Below are positions 8,604 through 17,392 of a stretch of 64,000 nucleotides of DNA, piece by piece (positions within the stretch are counted from its first letter, which is position 1; each line of letters begins with the position of its first letter). The notes under the pieces are model-generated. The model ran no database searches. It was not told the origin of the DNA and saw only the letters and a program-made list of their open reading frames with translations. Made by a program: the position numbers and the translations under genes. Source of the DNA: Halanaerobium sp046541575 (GTDB lineage: Bacteria; Bacillota; Halanaerobiia; Halanaerobiales; Halanaerobiaceae); the NCBI GenBank assembly GCA_046541575.1, contig JBKHDA010000003.1:1-64000 (forward strand), written 5' to 3'.

Positions 8604-10055
8604 TTGTCAGTAGAAAATGAAGTGATGTTGATTACATATGCAGATAGTATGGGTAATAATTTAAAAGATTTAAAAGAAGTTCTGGACAGACATTTTAAAG
8701 ATGCAGTTGGTGGGGTTCATATTCTGCCCTTTTTTCCATCTTCTGCAGATAGGGGTTTTGCGCCACTTACTTACAGAGAGGTTGACCCTGAATTTGGAGA
8801 CTGGGCTGATGTTGAAGCATTAAGAGAAAACTATTATTTAATGTTTGATTTTATGGTAAATCATATTTCAAAACAATCCGATTATTTCAAGGATTTTAAG
8901 CAGTACAAAGATGATTCAAAGTACTCCGATTTTTTTATTCGTTATAAAGATTTCTGGGAAAATGGTGAACCAACTGAAAAAGAGGTTGACTTAATCTATA
9001 AGCGCAAACCGCGTGCTCCCTATATTGATGTTGAATTTGAAGATGGGACAGAAGAAAAAATATGGTGTACCTTTGCCGAGGAACAGCTTGATTTGAATAT
9101 GAAATCTAAAGTAGTTAAAAATTTTATCAAAGAGAGTCTGGAATTTCTGGCAGATAAAGGTGCTTCAATCATCAGACTTGATGCTTTTGCCTATGCGATT
9201 AAAAAGGCGGGTACAAGTTGTTTTTTTATTGAGCCTGAAATTTGGGAACTTTTAGATTACTGTAAGGATATTTTAGCAGAAAAAGAGGTAGAAATACTGC
9301 CTGAAATCCATGAACACCATTCGATTCAGCTAAAAATTGCTGATAAAGGGCATCCTGTTTACGATTTTTCTCTGCCCATGCTTTTACTGCATTCTATTTA
9401 CAGCTCAACTTCAAAAAGACTTAGAGACTGGTTGAAAAAAGCACCTGCAGATCAATATACAACTTTAGATACACATGATGGGATAGGTGTTGTTGATGTT
9501 AAAGATTTAATGACTGATCGGGAAATTGAAGAAACAAGAGAGATGCTTTATAAGCAGGGTTCTAATGTCAAAAAAGTTTACAGCAGTGAGGCTTATGATA
9601 ATCTTGATATTTATCAGATTAACTGCAGTTATTATTCAGCCTTAGGAAATGATGATGACTCTTATCTGCTGGCAAGAGCAGTCCAATTTTTTGCTCCCGG
9701 AATTCCCCAGGTTTATTATGTAGGGATGCTGGCCGGGAAAAATGATATTGAGTTACTGGAAAAAACAAAAGTTGGGCGAAATATTAACCGCCACTATTAT
9801 TCAAAAGCTGAGATAGAAGAAGAAGTAAAAAGACCAGTTGTGCAGAAGCTGATTAAATTAATGGAGTTTTACAATTCCTATTCTGCTTTTGATGGTAATT
9901 ATATTATCCATGATTCAAAAAGAGAAGAAGCATTAAAAATCAGCTGGGAAAATGGAGATGCCAGAGCAGTTTTAAAGGCTGATTTTGCTGATTACAGTTT
10001 TAAAATAAGTTACTATGATCTGGAAACTGAAGAGATGAAAACTTTAAATCTCTAA
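8604..10055 (+). CDS. Sucrose phosphorylase family glycoside hydrolase (GH13_18)
   Basis: Splits sucrose (or a phosphorylated or related glucoside) with phosphate to give glucose-1-phosphate and fructose. 483 residues, typical of GH13_18. Catalytic blocks are visible: nucleophile in IIRLDAFAYAIKK, acid/base in EILPEIHEH, transition-state acid in TLDTHDGIGVVD. The TTG start has GGAGG 7-8 nt upstream and gives the family N-terminus (LITYADSMG); an internal ATG six codons later is less well placed. Substrate choice among sucrose, sucrose-6-phosphate and glucosyl-glycerate cannot be read with certainty. Its own promoter overlaps a LacI-type operator, and a LacI-family gene follows 110 bp downstream. 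Confidence 0.85.
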   Translation: MSVENEVMLITYADSMGNNLKDLKEVLDRHFKDAVGGVHILPFFPSSADRGFAPLTYREVDPEFGDWADVEALRENYYLMFDFMVNHISKQSDYFKDFKQYKDDSKYSDFFIRYKDFWENGEPTEKEVDLIYKRKPRAPYIDVEFEDGTEEKIWCTFAEEQLDLNMKSKVVKNFIKESLEFLADKGASIIRLDAFAYAIKKAGTSCFFIEPEIWELLDYCKDILAEKEVEILPEIHEHHSIQLKIADKGHPVYDFSLPMLLLHSIYSSTSKRLRDWLKKAPADQYTTLDTHDGIGVVDVKDLMTDREIEETREMLYKQGSNVKKVYSSEAYDNLDIYQINCSYYSALGNDDDSYLLARAVQFFAPGIPQVYYVGMLAGKNDIELLEKTKVGRNINRHYYSKAEIEEEVKRPVVQKLIKLMEFYNSYSAFDGNYIIHDSKREEALKISWENGDARAVLKADFADYSFKISYYDLETEEMKTLNL

Positions 10056-10099
10056 ACTGCAATAATAATTGAACTATTAAGCAGTATAAAATTTTGAGT

Positions 10100-10140
10100 C
10101 CCTTAATTAAAAGTATTGAGGCCACTATTAATTTAAGGGG
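10100..10140. repeat. Inverted repeat between sucrose phosphorylase and regulator genes
   Basis: CCCTTAATTAA (10100-10110) pairs with TTAATTTAAGGGG (10128-10140) with one bulged base and a 17-nt loop. There is no long T-run after it, so it could be a weak terminator or processing hairpin between the two genes. Confidence 0.4.
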
Positions 10141-10165
10141 CTTTAATCCAGGAGGTTAGACAAAT

Positions 10166-11140
10166 ATGACCACCCAAAAAGATGTAGCCGAAAAAGCTGG
10201 AGTTACGGTGACAACGGTTTCTAGAGTAATTAATAATCGGGGTTATATAGCAGAAGAGACCAGAAAAAAAGTCTATCAGGTAATGGATGAGTTAAATTAC
10301 CGCCCTAATGCCTTAGCCAGGTCACTTTCCAAAAAGAAATCCAATATTTTAGGTGTAATTTTGCCGGCAGTTAAACATCCCTTTTTTAGCAGTCTTTTAT
10401 CCTATATTGAAGAATTTGCCTATCAGAATGATTATAAGATTATGGTCTGTAATTCTCAGATGGAAGCAGAAAAAGAAAAAGATTATATTAATATGCTGCG
10501 GGCCCAGCAGGTAGATGCAATTTTTCTGGCCAGTCATACCCTGGATATTGCTGCAGAAATGAAGGTGGATCTTCCTGTATTAACCTTTGATCGTAAGATA
10601 GATGGACTTCCCTATATCTGTGCTGATAATTATCAGGGAGGGAAACTGGCAGCTGAACATTTAATTGATCAGGGATGCCAGAATTTAGCATATATCGGCG
10701 GTAGTTTAGAGCTGGATCTTCTTTCTAATCAGAGATACACTGCTTTTGCAAATAGAACTGCAGCTGCTGGTCTAGATGTGAAAAATTATCAGTGCCAGCT
10801 TAACAGTTTTGACCGCAGAGAATATCAAAAGCTTGCAGCAGGCATTTTTGCCGGGGAAGATAAAATTGATGGTATATTTGCCAGCAGTGATTTAATTGCA
10901 GCAGCCGTGATTAAAGAAGCAGTTAAAAATAATATTAAAGTACCAGAAGATTTAAAAGTTATTGGTTATGATGATATTGAGCTTTCCAGTCTTTACTCTC
11001 CAGAAATTACCACAATTAAACAGCCGGCAGCAGAAATAGCTAAAAAAACTGTAGAACTGCTGTTAAATGCAGTGGACGGTAAGCAAATTGAAATGAAAAC
11101 TATTTTAGAGGTGAAATTAATTAAAAGAGAATCAGCATAA
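10166..11140 (+). CDS. LacI-family transcriptional regulator
   Basis: A 324-residue repressor. The N-terminal helix-turn-helix reads DVAEKAGVTVTTVSRVINN, followed by the hinge region RPNALARSL, then a type I periplasmic-binding-protein-like sensor domain (about 60-320) with IDGIFASSD and VIGYDDIELS. By its place directly after the sucrose phosphorylase gene and the LacI-type operator on that gene's promoter, it most likely controls sucrose use, with sucrose or a product as ligand; this is inference. No matching operator is seen in front of its own start, so it is probably co-transcribed or weakly autonomous. ATG with CCAGGAGG upstream. Confidence 0.88.
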   Translation: MTTQKDVAEKAGVTVTTVSRVINNRGYIAEETRKKVYQVMDELNYRPNALARSLSKKKSNILGVILPAVKHPFFSSLLSYIEEFAYQNDYKIMVCNSQMEAEKEKDYINMLRAQQVDAIFLASHTLDIAAEMKVDLPVLTFDRKIDGLPYICADNYQGGKLAAEHLIDQGCQNLAYIGGSLELDLLSNQRYTAFANRTAAAGLDVKNYQCQLNSFDRREYQKLAAGIFAGEDKIDGIFASSDLIAAAVIKEAVKNNIKVPEDLKVIGYDDIELSSLYSPEITTIKQPAAEIAKKTVELLLNAVDGKQIEMKTILEVKLIKRESA

Positions 11141-11142
11141 AC

Positions 11143-11188
11143 CTCCAGACTAAATGAGTGATTTAGTTGAGAGTTTTCTGGAGTATTT
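11143..11188 (+). terminator. Hairpin after the LacI-family gene
   Basis: CTCCAGA (11143-11149) pairs with TCTGGAG (11177-11183), with a nested CTAAAT/ATTTAG hairpin inside, followed by TATTTT. A likely terminator with a modest T-tract. Confidence 0.5.
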
Positions 11189-11310
11189 TGATAAATTCAG
11201 AAAAATATAAAGTATACATGGATAATTATTTCAATATTAAATATTTGTGATATAATCTTTTTTATAATTATTAATCGATTATCACTAACTATATTATAAG
11301 GAGGATTTTT

Positions 11311-12678
11311 ATGCTGGAATGGTTTTTATCTGTGAATAGTGCTGTGAATTCAATTGTCTGGGGACCACCATTTTTATTTCTACTGGTTGGAACAGGGCTT
11401 TATTTAACTATTAGACTTGATTTTTTACAATTTAAACATTTTAAATTGTCCTGGGACAAAAGTTTTGGCCGCTATATAAGTAGGGATGTTGAGAGTGAAG
11501 ATGGAGTATTATCTTCTTTTCAGGCTATTAGTTCTGCAATGGCAGCTACTCTGGGAGTTGGGAATATTGCGGGAGTTAGTACTGCATTATCACTGGGTGG
11601 TCCGGGAGCAGTTTTTTGGATGTGGATTTCTGCTCTGGTAGGAATGGCAACCAAATTTGCTGAAGCTCAGCTTGGTGTTAAGTTTAGAGAAAAAACTGGA
11701 GATGATGAGTTAAGCGGGGGAGTAATGTACTATATAGAAAATGGAATGGGAGGCCGCTGGAAATGGCTGGCTTCTTTATATGCCTTTTTTGCGGGAGTGG
11801 CAGCTTTTGGTATAGGTAATATGGTTCAGTCTAATACCCTTGCTCATGCTGCTCAGGACGGTTTTGCTGTACCGACCTGGATTACCGGATTAATGGTTTC
11901 CTTTTTAGTTGGATTGGTTGTTTTAGGAGGAATTAAAAGAATTGGTAAGGTAGCAGAAAAATTAGTTCCTTTAATGGCAGCCTTTTATTTTATTGGAGGC
12001 TCAGTTATAATTTTTGCTAATATTTCAGCAGTCCCTGCAGTTTTGGCAAATATTTTCAGTAGTGCTTTTAATCCTGCCGCAGCCTTTGGTGGTTTTGCCG
12101 GAGCTTCTGTTCGGATGGCAGTGCGTTTTGGTATAGCTCGAGGAGTTTTTTCTAATGAAGCTGGTCTGGGAGCGGCTTCCATGGTTCATGCTCAGGCAAA
12201 AAATAAGCCGACCCGTCAGGGAATGTGGGGTATTTGGGAAGTGTTTATTGACACTATTTTAGTTGGAACAATTACCGCCTTAGTTGTTTTATTAACCGGA
12301 GCTTTGGGAACTGGAGAAACAGGAGCAGTTCTGGCTGCTGAAGGTTTTACCCGAGGGTTACCCGGTTCGGGTGGTTATATTATTAATATCAGTATCATTA
12401 TTTTTGCCTATACTACAATGCTTACCTGGAGTTTTTATGGAGAAGAGAGTTGGAAGTATTTATTTGGTAAAAAAATAGTAAAACCCTATAGGCTGGTTTT
12501 TGTGATTTTACTTTTTGTTGGAGCAGTAGGAGCATTAGAGCCAATCTGGCTTTTAGCTGATACTTTAAATGGTTTGATGGCAGCTCCAAACTTAATTGCT
12601 TTAGTTGTACTGTCTGGAGTAATTGTCAAAGAAAAAGACGATTACCTGCTGGAGTTAGAAAATGATAAAGCTGCCTGA
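11311..12678 (+). CDS. AGCS-family sodium:amino-acid (alanine/glycine) symporter
   Basis: A 455-residue multi-spanning inner-membrane carrier taking up alanine or glycine with sodium. The AGCS signatures are clear: SAMAATLGVGNIAGVSTALSLGG near residues 75-95, FWMWISALVGMATKFAEA, and later RGVFSNEAGLGAASMVHA. About ten hydrophobic segments. Starts with ATG after AAGGAGGATTTTT. It sits alone between the sucrose regulator and the convergent glgD gene, ending in a strong bidirectional terminator, and has no evident link to the carbohydrate genes. Amino-acid uptake by sodium symport fits a halophile. Confidence 0.92.
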   Translation: MLEWFLSVNSAVNSIVWGPPFLFLLVGTGLYLTIRLDFLQFKHFKLSWDKSFGRYISRDVESEDGVLSSFQAISSAMAATLGVGNIAGVSTALSLGGPGAVFWMWISALVGMATKFAEAQLGVKFREKTGDDELSGGVMYYIENGMGGRWKWLASLYAFFAGVAAFGIGNMVQSNTLAHAAQDGFAVPTWITGLMVSFLVGLVVLGGIKRIGKVAEKLVPLMAAFYFIGGSVIIFANISAVPAVLANIFSSAFNPAAAFGGFAGASVRMAVRFGIARGVFSNEAGLGAASMVHAQAKNKPTRQGMWGIWEVFIDTILVGTITALVVLLTGALGTGETGAVLAAEGFTRGLPGSGGYIINISIIIFAYTTMLTWSFYGEESWKYLFGKKIVKPYRLVFVILLFVGAVGALEPIWLLADTLNGLMAAPNLIALVVLSGVIVKEKDDYLLELENDKAA

Positions 12679-12727
12679 TTATAATCTGATGCAGGATTCA
12701 AAAAATATTAGATAACTATTTATAAAT

Positions 12728-12768
12728 AAAGCAGGGCAGCCTATTTATTAAGGCTGCTCTGCTTTTAA
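12728..12768. terminator. Bidirectional terminator between the symporter gene and glgD
   Basis: AAAGCAGGGCAGCCT (12728-12742) pairs along 15 positions with AGGCTGCTCTGCTTT (12751-12765) with one G-T pair. The arms give T-runs in both directions, which suits the two converging genes. Confidence 0.9.
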
Positions 12769-12789
12769 TTTAAAATGTTAATATCTGAT

Positions 12790-13905
12790 TTAAACTATAG
12801 TATTTTTAGCAATGATCATTGGTAAATTAGTATCACCTTTAAGTGATTTACCAGCAGTTATCTGAACTCCCTTATCTAAAATCACATTTTCTAGATGAGC
12901 ATTTTTTCCAATCTCTGATTTCTGCATAATAACAGAATTTTTAATTACTGCTCCTGGCTGGATCTTAACTCCTCTAAATAGAACACTGTTTCTGACCTCA
13001 CCTTTAATTGAGCATCCGTTTGCAGCCAGAACATTGCGGGCATTTACTCCATTTTTGTAGGCTGTTGGTGCTTCATCCTTGGGTTTGGTATAAATTGGGC
13101 CGTTTTTTAGGAAGATGTCCTGCCAGACGTTTGGTTTTAATAGCTCTAGATTGCTTTTATAATATCCATTAATCGAATTAATTACAGCAGCATAGGAGCG
13201 GAAAGGATAACCATAAACTTTTAAATTGTCAAGATTACCGATAATTGCATTTTTGACAAAATCCCATTCTCCCTTAGAAATACATTCATCAATAATATCT
13301 AAAAGGAGTTCCTTTTTCATTATATAACGCTGCAGAGAAATCTTTTTATAAAAATTTTTCTTGGGATCTACCTTCATATCAATAATGCGGTCATTATCAT
13401 CAGTGTTGATTACTGTATAAGTTGTATCACGGCGGAAAACATCCAATTCGCGATAAATAATTGTAATATCATTATCGTTTTCAACATGGTATTTAAAGGC
13501 ATCCCGGTAGTCAATATTAGCAACTACACTTGGGCTGCCGATAATAACATATTCCTGGCTGCTGCGTTTAATATAATCGATATTGCTGGCAAAGTTCTGC
13601 AGATCTCCTTTATAAGCTCTGTTTGCCTGATAAATGTGAGCTGGAGGTAAAATAAATAAGCCGTTTCGTTTGCGATCTAAATCCCAGGCTTTACCAAAGC
13701 CGATGTGATCCATTAAAGATCGGTATTTAGTCTGCAGCAGCAGTCCCACATTAGTTATTCCAGAGTTAACCATATTGGATAAAGGAAAGTCAATTAATCT
13801 ATAGCGCGATCCAAAAGGAACTGAAGCTAAAGAACGGTGGCCTGTTAGTTTATCCAGGAATGATTCATCCAGAGCGTTATTAATTATAGCCATTACATTG
13901 TTCAT
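12790..13905 (-). CDS. glgD: GlgD, ADP-glucose pyrophosphorylase regulatory-type subunit
   Basis: Paralogue of GlgC that in Firmicutes forms a mixed complex with it for ADP-glucose synthesis. About 371 residues: a nucleotidyltransferase-like domain (FPLSNMVNSGI, DRKRNGLFILPP) and a C-terminal left-handed beta-helix region (NGVNARNVLAANGCSIKGEV). The N-terminus MAIINNALDES lacks the GGxGTRL nucleotide loop of GlgC, as expected for GlgD. The frame is open to 13944, but ATG 13905 follows AAGGCGG at 7 nt and gives the usual start. It lies 40 bp downstream of glgC in the minus-strand glgB-glgC-glgD row. Confidence 0.92.
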   Translation of the reverse strand: MNNVMAIINNALDESFLDKLTGHRSLASVPFGSRYRLIDFPLSNMVNSGITNVGLLLQTKYRSLMDHIGFGKAWDLDRKRNGLFILPPAHIYQANRAYKGDLQNFASNIDYIKRSSQEYVIIGSPSVVANIDYRDAFKYHVENDNDITIIYRELDVFRRDTTYTVINTDDNDRIIDMKVDPKKNFYKKISLQRYIMKKELLLDIIDECISKGEWDFVKNAIIGNLDNLKVYGYPFRSYAAVINSINGYYKSNLELLKPNVWQDIFLKNGPIYTKPKDEAPTAYKNGVNARNVLAANGCSIKGEVRNSVLFRGVKIQPGAVIKNSVIMQKSEIGKNAHLENVILDKGVQITAGKSLKGDTNLPMIIAKNTIV

Positions 13906-13945
13906 ATTGGCGCCGCCTTTTTTATAAATAGGTGTCATCATCACT

Positions 13946-15139
13946 TTAACCCACCACCATTCCTGCTTTTATATTTGAGGTTTCTGGAATAACCTCATCA
14001 TCACCAATGACAGTGATTTGTAATTCATCATCTTTGTTTTGTTTATCTTTTTCAATCCCTATTTTAGAATCTTTTTCAACAATTACATTTCTGCCAATAA
14101 TAGAGTTTTTGATTTTTGCACCTCTGCCGATTCTCGTATTTGGGAGAATAACTGAATCTTCAACAACAGCATCCTGTGCTATCTTAACTCCAAAGAAGAG
14201 AACTGAATTTTTAACCTTTCCCATGATCTGTGTTCCCTTGTTGATCATAGTATTATCCACCACAGCATCTTCTGATAGATATTGTGGAGGTCGGTTGGGA
14301 TTAACACTGTATATAATCCAGTTTCTATCCTGCAGATCCAGAGCCGGTTTTTCTCCTAAAAGATCCATATGTGCCTGCCAGTAACTTTTTATGGTTCCTA
14401 CATCTTTCCAGTAATCTCTAAAAGTATAAGCATAAAAATTCAGCTCATCTTCCATCATTTTAGGAATAATATGGTGGCCAAAATCACCGGCTGAATCATC
14501 GTTTTCTTCGGCCTCAGCAATTAAATATTTCCTTAGATACTCCCAGTTGAAAATATAAATTCCCATTGAAGCAAGATTGTTCTTAGCATTTTCTGGTTTT
14601 TCCTGAAACTCAATGATTTTTTGATCCTGATTGGTATTCATAATACCAAAACGGTGAGTTTCTTCCCAGGGTACTTCCAGCACCCCGATTGTTATATCAG
14701 CATTTTTTTCTTTATGATAATTCAGCATTTCAGCATAATCCATTTTATAAATATGATCACCGGATAAAACAAGAACATATTCGGGATCATGAAGATCTAT
14801 AAACTCTATATTTTGGTAAATAGCATCAGCGGTTCCTTTATACCAGGATCCCCCACCTTCTTTGACATAGGGAGGAAGTACAGTTACACCTCCATCATTG
14901 CGGTCAAGATCCCAGGAACTGCCACTGCCAATATAGCTGTTTAAAACCAGAGGTTTATACTGGGTTAAAACTCCAACAGTATTGATTCCAGAATTTGAAC
15001 AGTTGCTTAAAGGAAAATCAATTAATCTATATTCGGCACCAAAAGGAACAGCTGGTTTAGCTATATTTTTAGTTAAAACCCCCAACCTGGTTCCCTTTCC
15101 ACCGGCAAGCAGCATAGCTACCATTTCTTCTTGCGGCAT
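13946..15139 (-). CDS. glgC: Glucose-1-phosphate adenylyltransferase (ADP-glucose pyrophosphorylase)
   Basis: Makes ADP-glucose from ATP and glucose-1-phosphate, the committed step of glycogen synthesis. About 397 residues. The N-terminal loop AMLLAGGKGTRLGVLT, PAVPFGAEYRLIDFPLSNCSNSGI, WYKGTADAIYQN and VLSGDHIYKMDY are all present, followed by a hexapeptide-repeat C-terminus (GTQIMGKVKNSVLFFGVKI). Two ATGs six bases apart could serve; I chose the inner one (15139), which has 8 nt from the AAAGGAGG site, while the outer one is only 2 nt away. It lies between glgB and glgD on the same strand. Confidence 0.95.
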   Translation of the reverse strand: MPQEEMVAMLLAGGKGTRLGVLTKNIAKPAVPFGAEYRLIDFPLSNCSNSGINTVGVLTQYKPLVLNSYIGSGSSWDLDRNDGGVTVLPPYVKEGGGSWYKGTADAIYQNIEFIDLHDPEYVLVLSGDHIYKMDYAEMLNYHKEKNADITIGVLEVPWEETHRFGIMNTNQDQKIIEFQEKPENAKNNLASMGIYIFNWEYLRKYLIAEAEENDDSAGDFGHHIIPKMMEDELNFYAYTFRDYWKDVGTIKSYWQAHMDLLGEKPALDLQDRNWIIYSVNPNRPPQYLSEDAVVDNTMINKGTQIMGKVKNSVLFFGVKIAQDAVVEDSVILPNTRIGRGAKIKNSIIGRNVIVEKDSKIGIEKDKQNKDDELQITVIGDDEVIPETSNIKAGMVVG

Positions 15140-15181
15140 TTTCATTACCTCCTTTGAAAAACGAAGCCAAACTAGTTAAGG

Positions 15182-17125
15182 TTATTTTTGCTTTTTAGAT
15201 TTAGTCTTTTTAGAAATTTTTTCTTTGTTGCTTTTTTCCTTATATTTCAAGTAGATACCGGCCAGTGGAGGAAGATTAATGTTTATTGAGTAATCAAAAC
15301 CGTGATAAGGTTTTTCTTCAGCCTTGACCCTGGCTGCAGTTTCATAATCTGAACCACCAAATACATTTTGATCACTGTTTAAAAGCAGCTCGTATTCTCC
15401 TGGACCTGGTACACCAATCCGATAATCATCTCTGGGTACTGGTGTAAAGTTTAAAATAATAACCAGCTGCTGAGCTGCATTTTCGGAGCTCCTGATAAAG
15501 CTAATTACACTCTGCTCATAGTCATCTGCCTCAATCCAGCGGAAGCCCTCATGTTCATGGTCCAATTCCCAGAGCGCCTTTTCCTTAAGATATACCTGAT
15601 TTAATTCCTGCATAAAATCTTGAGTCTGCTGATGATTTTCATAATCTAGTAAAAGCCAGTCTAATTCCTGCTTAAAATTCCATTCAATAAACTGTCCAAA
15701 TTCCCCGCCCATAAACAACAGTTTTTTACCCGGATGGGCATACATATAGCTGAAAAGAAGTCTTAAGTTAGCAAATTTTCGCCAGTAGTCTCCTGGCATT
15801 TTATCAAGCAGCGACTTTTTGCCGTGTACAACCTCATCGTGTGACATAGGTAGTACATAATTTTCACTCTGGCTGTACATACTGGAAAAGGTTAATTTGT
15901 TATGATCCCATTTTCTGTGAACTGGATCATTTTCCATATAGTCAAGGGTATCGTTCATCCAGCCCATATTCCATTTAAAGTTAAAACCAAGACCACCATC
16001 ATGAACAGGAGCTGTAACTAAAGGCCAGGCACTTGATTCTTCTGCAATCATTAAAACTCCCGGATAACGCTCAAACATTTCACTATTTAATTCTTTAATA
16101 AATTCAATTGCTTCTAAGTTTTCAAAGCCTCCATATTCATTGGCAGCCCACTGTCCGTTTTCCTTTTCGTAATTTAAATAAAGCATGTTGCTGACTGCAT
16201 CAACTCTTAAGCCATCAATATGAAATTTTTCCATCCAGTAATTAGCACTGGAAATCAAAAAGCTCCATACTTCATTTTGAGCAAAATCAAAGTTTAAAGT
16301 ATCCCACTGAATATTTTCTGCTCTTCTGGGATCAGAACTTTCGTAAAGATGAGAGCCGTCAAATAATCTTAAAGCATGATCATCCTTACAGAAATGGCTT
16401 GGAACCCAGTCCATGATAACTCCAATATCATTCTGGTGCAGTTGATCTACAAAATACATAAAATCTTCAGGGGTACCATAACGGGAGGTTAAAGCAAAAT
16501 AACCTGTTGTCTGATAACCCCAGGAACCTGGAAATGGATATTCAGTTAAAGGCATTAACTCTACATGTGTAAAGCCCATTTCATTAATATAGGGTACCAG
16601 TTCATCTGCGATTTCTCTGTAGTTCATTAATTCTCCATCATTTTGTTTCCAGGAACCAAGGTGCATTTCATAAATACTTAAGGGCTCTCTAAGATGATTG
16701 GACTTTTTTCTTTTTTTTAGCCATTTTTTATCATTCCAGCTGTATTCTTCAGCTTCATAAATTTGTGAAGCTGTCTTGGGAGACGGTTCCTGTCTGCGAG
16801 CATAAGGATCTGCTTTGACCCTGACAACTCCTCTATAGCCCCTAATCCAGTATTTATAATACATTTTATTGTCTGCTTCTTCGACAAAAGTGGTCCAGAT
16901 TCCGGAGTCCTTAATCTTATGCATTGGATTCTGTTTTTTATCCCAATCATTAAAATCACCAATTACACTAATTTCTTCGGCGTTTGGTGCCCAGAGTGTA
17001 AAACGTACTCCTTTTTTTCCATCTTCTTTTGTGATATGTGCTCCTAAAAAATCATAACTTTCATAATGTCTGCCCTGATGAAAAAGATATCTGTCATAAT
17101 CACCAGGAAAATTATTTTTTGGCAT
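15182..17125 (-). CDS. glgB: 1,4-alpha-glucan branching enzyme (GH13)
   Basis: Introduces alpha-1,6 branches in glycogen. 647 residues: N-terminal CBM48 (about 30-110, GVRFTLWAPNAEEISVIGDFNDW), GH13 barrel with GVIMDWVPSHF, DGLRVDAVSNMLY (nucleophile Asp), MIAEESSAWP (acid/base Glu) and VLPMSHDEVVHGKKS, then an all-beta C-terminal domain. It lacks the extra N1 domain of the longest branching enzymes. The last ~18 residues are a lysine-rich tail, unusual in an otherwise acidic proteome. ATG preceded by GAGGGGGGAG. First gene of the glgB-glgC-glgD row, divergent from glgA. Confidence 0.95.
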   Translation of the reverse strand: MPKNNFPGDYDRYLFHQGRHYESYDFLGAHITKEDGKKGVRFTLWAPNAEEISVIGDFNDWDKKQNPMHKIKDSGIWTTFVEEADNKMYYKYWIRGYRGVVRVKADPYARRQEPSPKTASQIYEAEEYSWNDKKWLKKRKKSNHLREPLSIYEMHLGSWKQNDGELMNYREIADELVPYINEMGFTHVELMPLTEYPFPGSWGYQTTGYFALTSRYGTPEDFMYFVDQLHQNDIGVIMDWVPSHFCKDDHALRLFDGSHLYESSDPRRAENIQWDTLNFDFAQNEVWSFLISSANYWMEKFHIDGLRVDAVSNMLYLNYEKENGQWAANEYGGFENLEAIEFIKELNSEMFERYPGVLMIAEESSAWPLVTAPVHDGGLGFNFKWNMGWMNDTLDYMENDPVHRKWDHNKLTFSSMYSQSENYVLPMSHDEVVHGKKSLLDKMPGDYWRKFANLRLLFSYMYAHPGKKLLFMGGEFGQFIEWNFKQELDWLLLDYENHQQTQDFMQELNQVYLKEKALWELDHEHEGFRWIEADDYEQSVISFIRSSENAAQQLVIILNFTPVPRDDYRIGVPGPGEYELLLNSDQNVFGGSDYETAARVKAEEKPYHGFDYSININLPPLAGIYLKYKEKSNKEKISKKTKSKKQK

Positions 17126-17278
17126 TAAACTCCCCCCTCAAAATCTTGCTAAAATTTATTTTAAATGGACATAATTCTTCTGCTATATTTTATTTATTCT
17201 CTATTTATTATAAATTTCCTTTAATTAATCAGCCTCTTATTTGCCAAATTATTACTTTTTTATTTAAAATCGATTTAG

Positions 17279-17307
17279 TTGACATTAGACTTTACTTTTA
17301 TTAAACT
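17279..17307 (+). promoter_or_regulatory. Candidate glgA promoter with a palindrome just upstream
   Basis: TTGACA (17279-17284), a 17-bp spacer, and TAAACT (17302-17307), a weak -10. The 10-bp palindrome AAATCGATTT (17267-17276) ends 2 bp before the -35 element and could be an operator. Confidence 0.5.
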
Positions 17308-17392
17308 AATGATACAGGGTGAAATTTAGTTGAATTTGTAAATTAGTAGTCAGTAGATAGAATTGAGTTGTACAAATACAGGAGGTGGCTCC

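Noticed and set aside
11247..11258. TGTGATATAATC upstream of the AGCS symporter as a further Crp/Fnr site
   Set aside because: Only one half-site matches, and the second half is absent; the similarity comes from the TATAAT -10 element.
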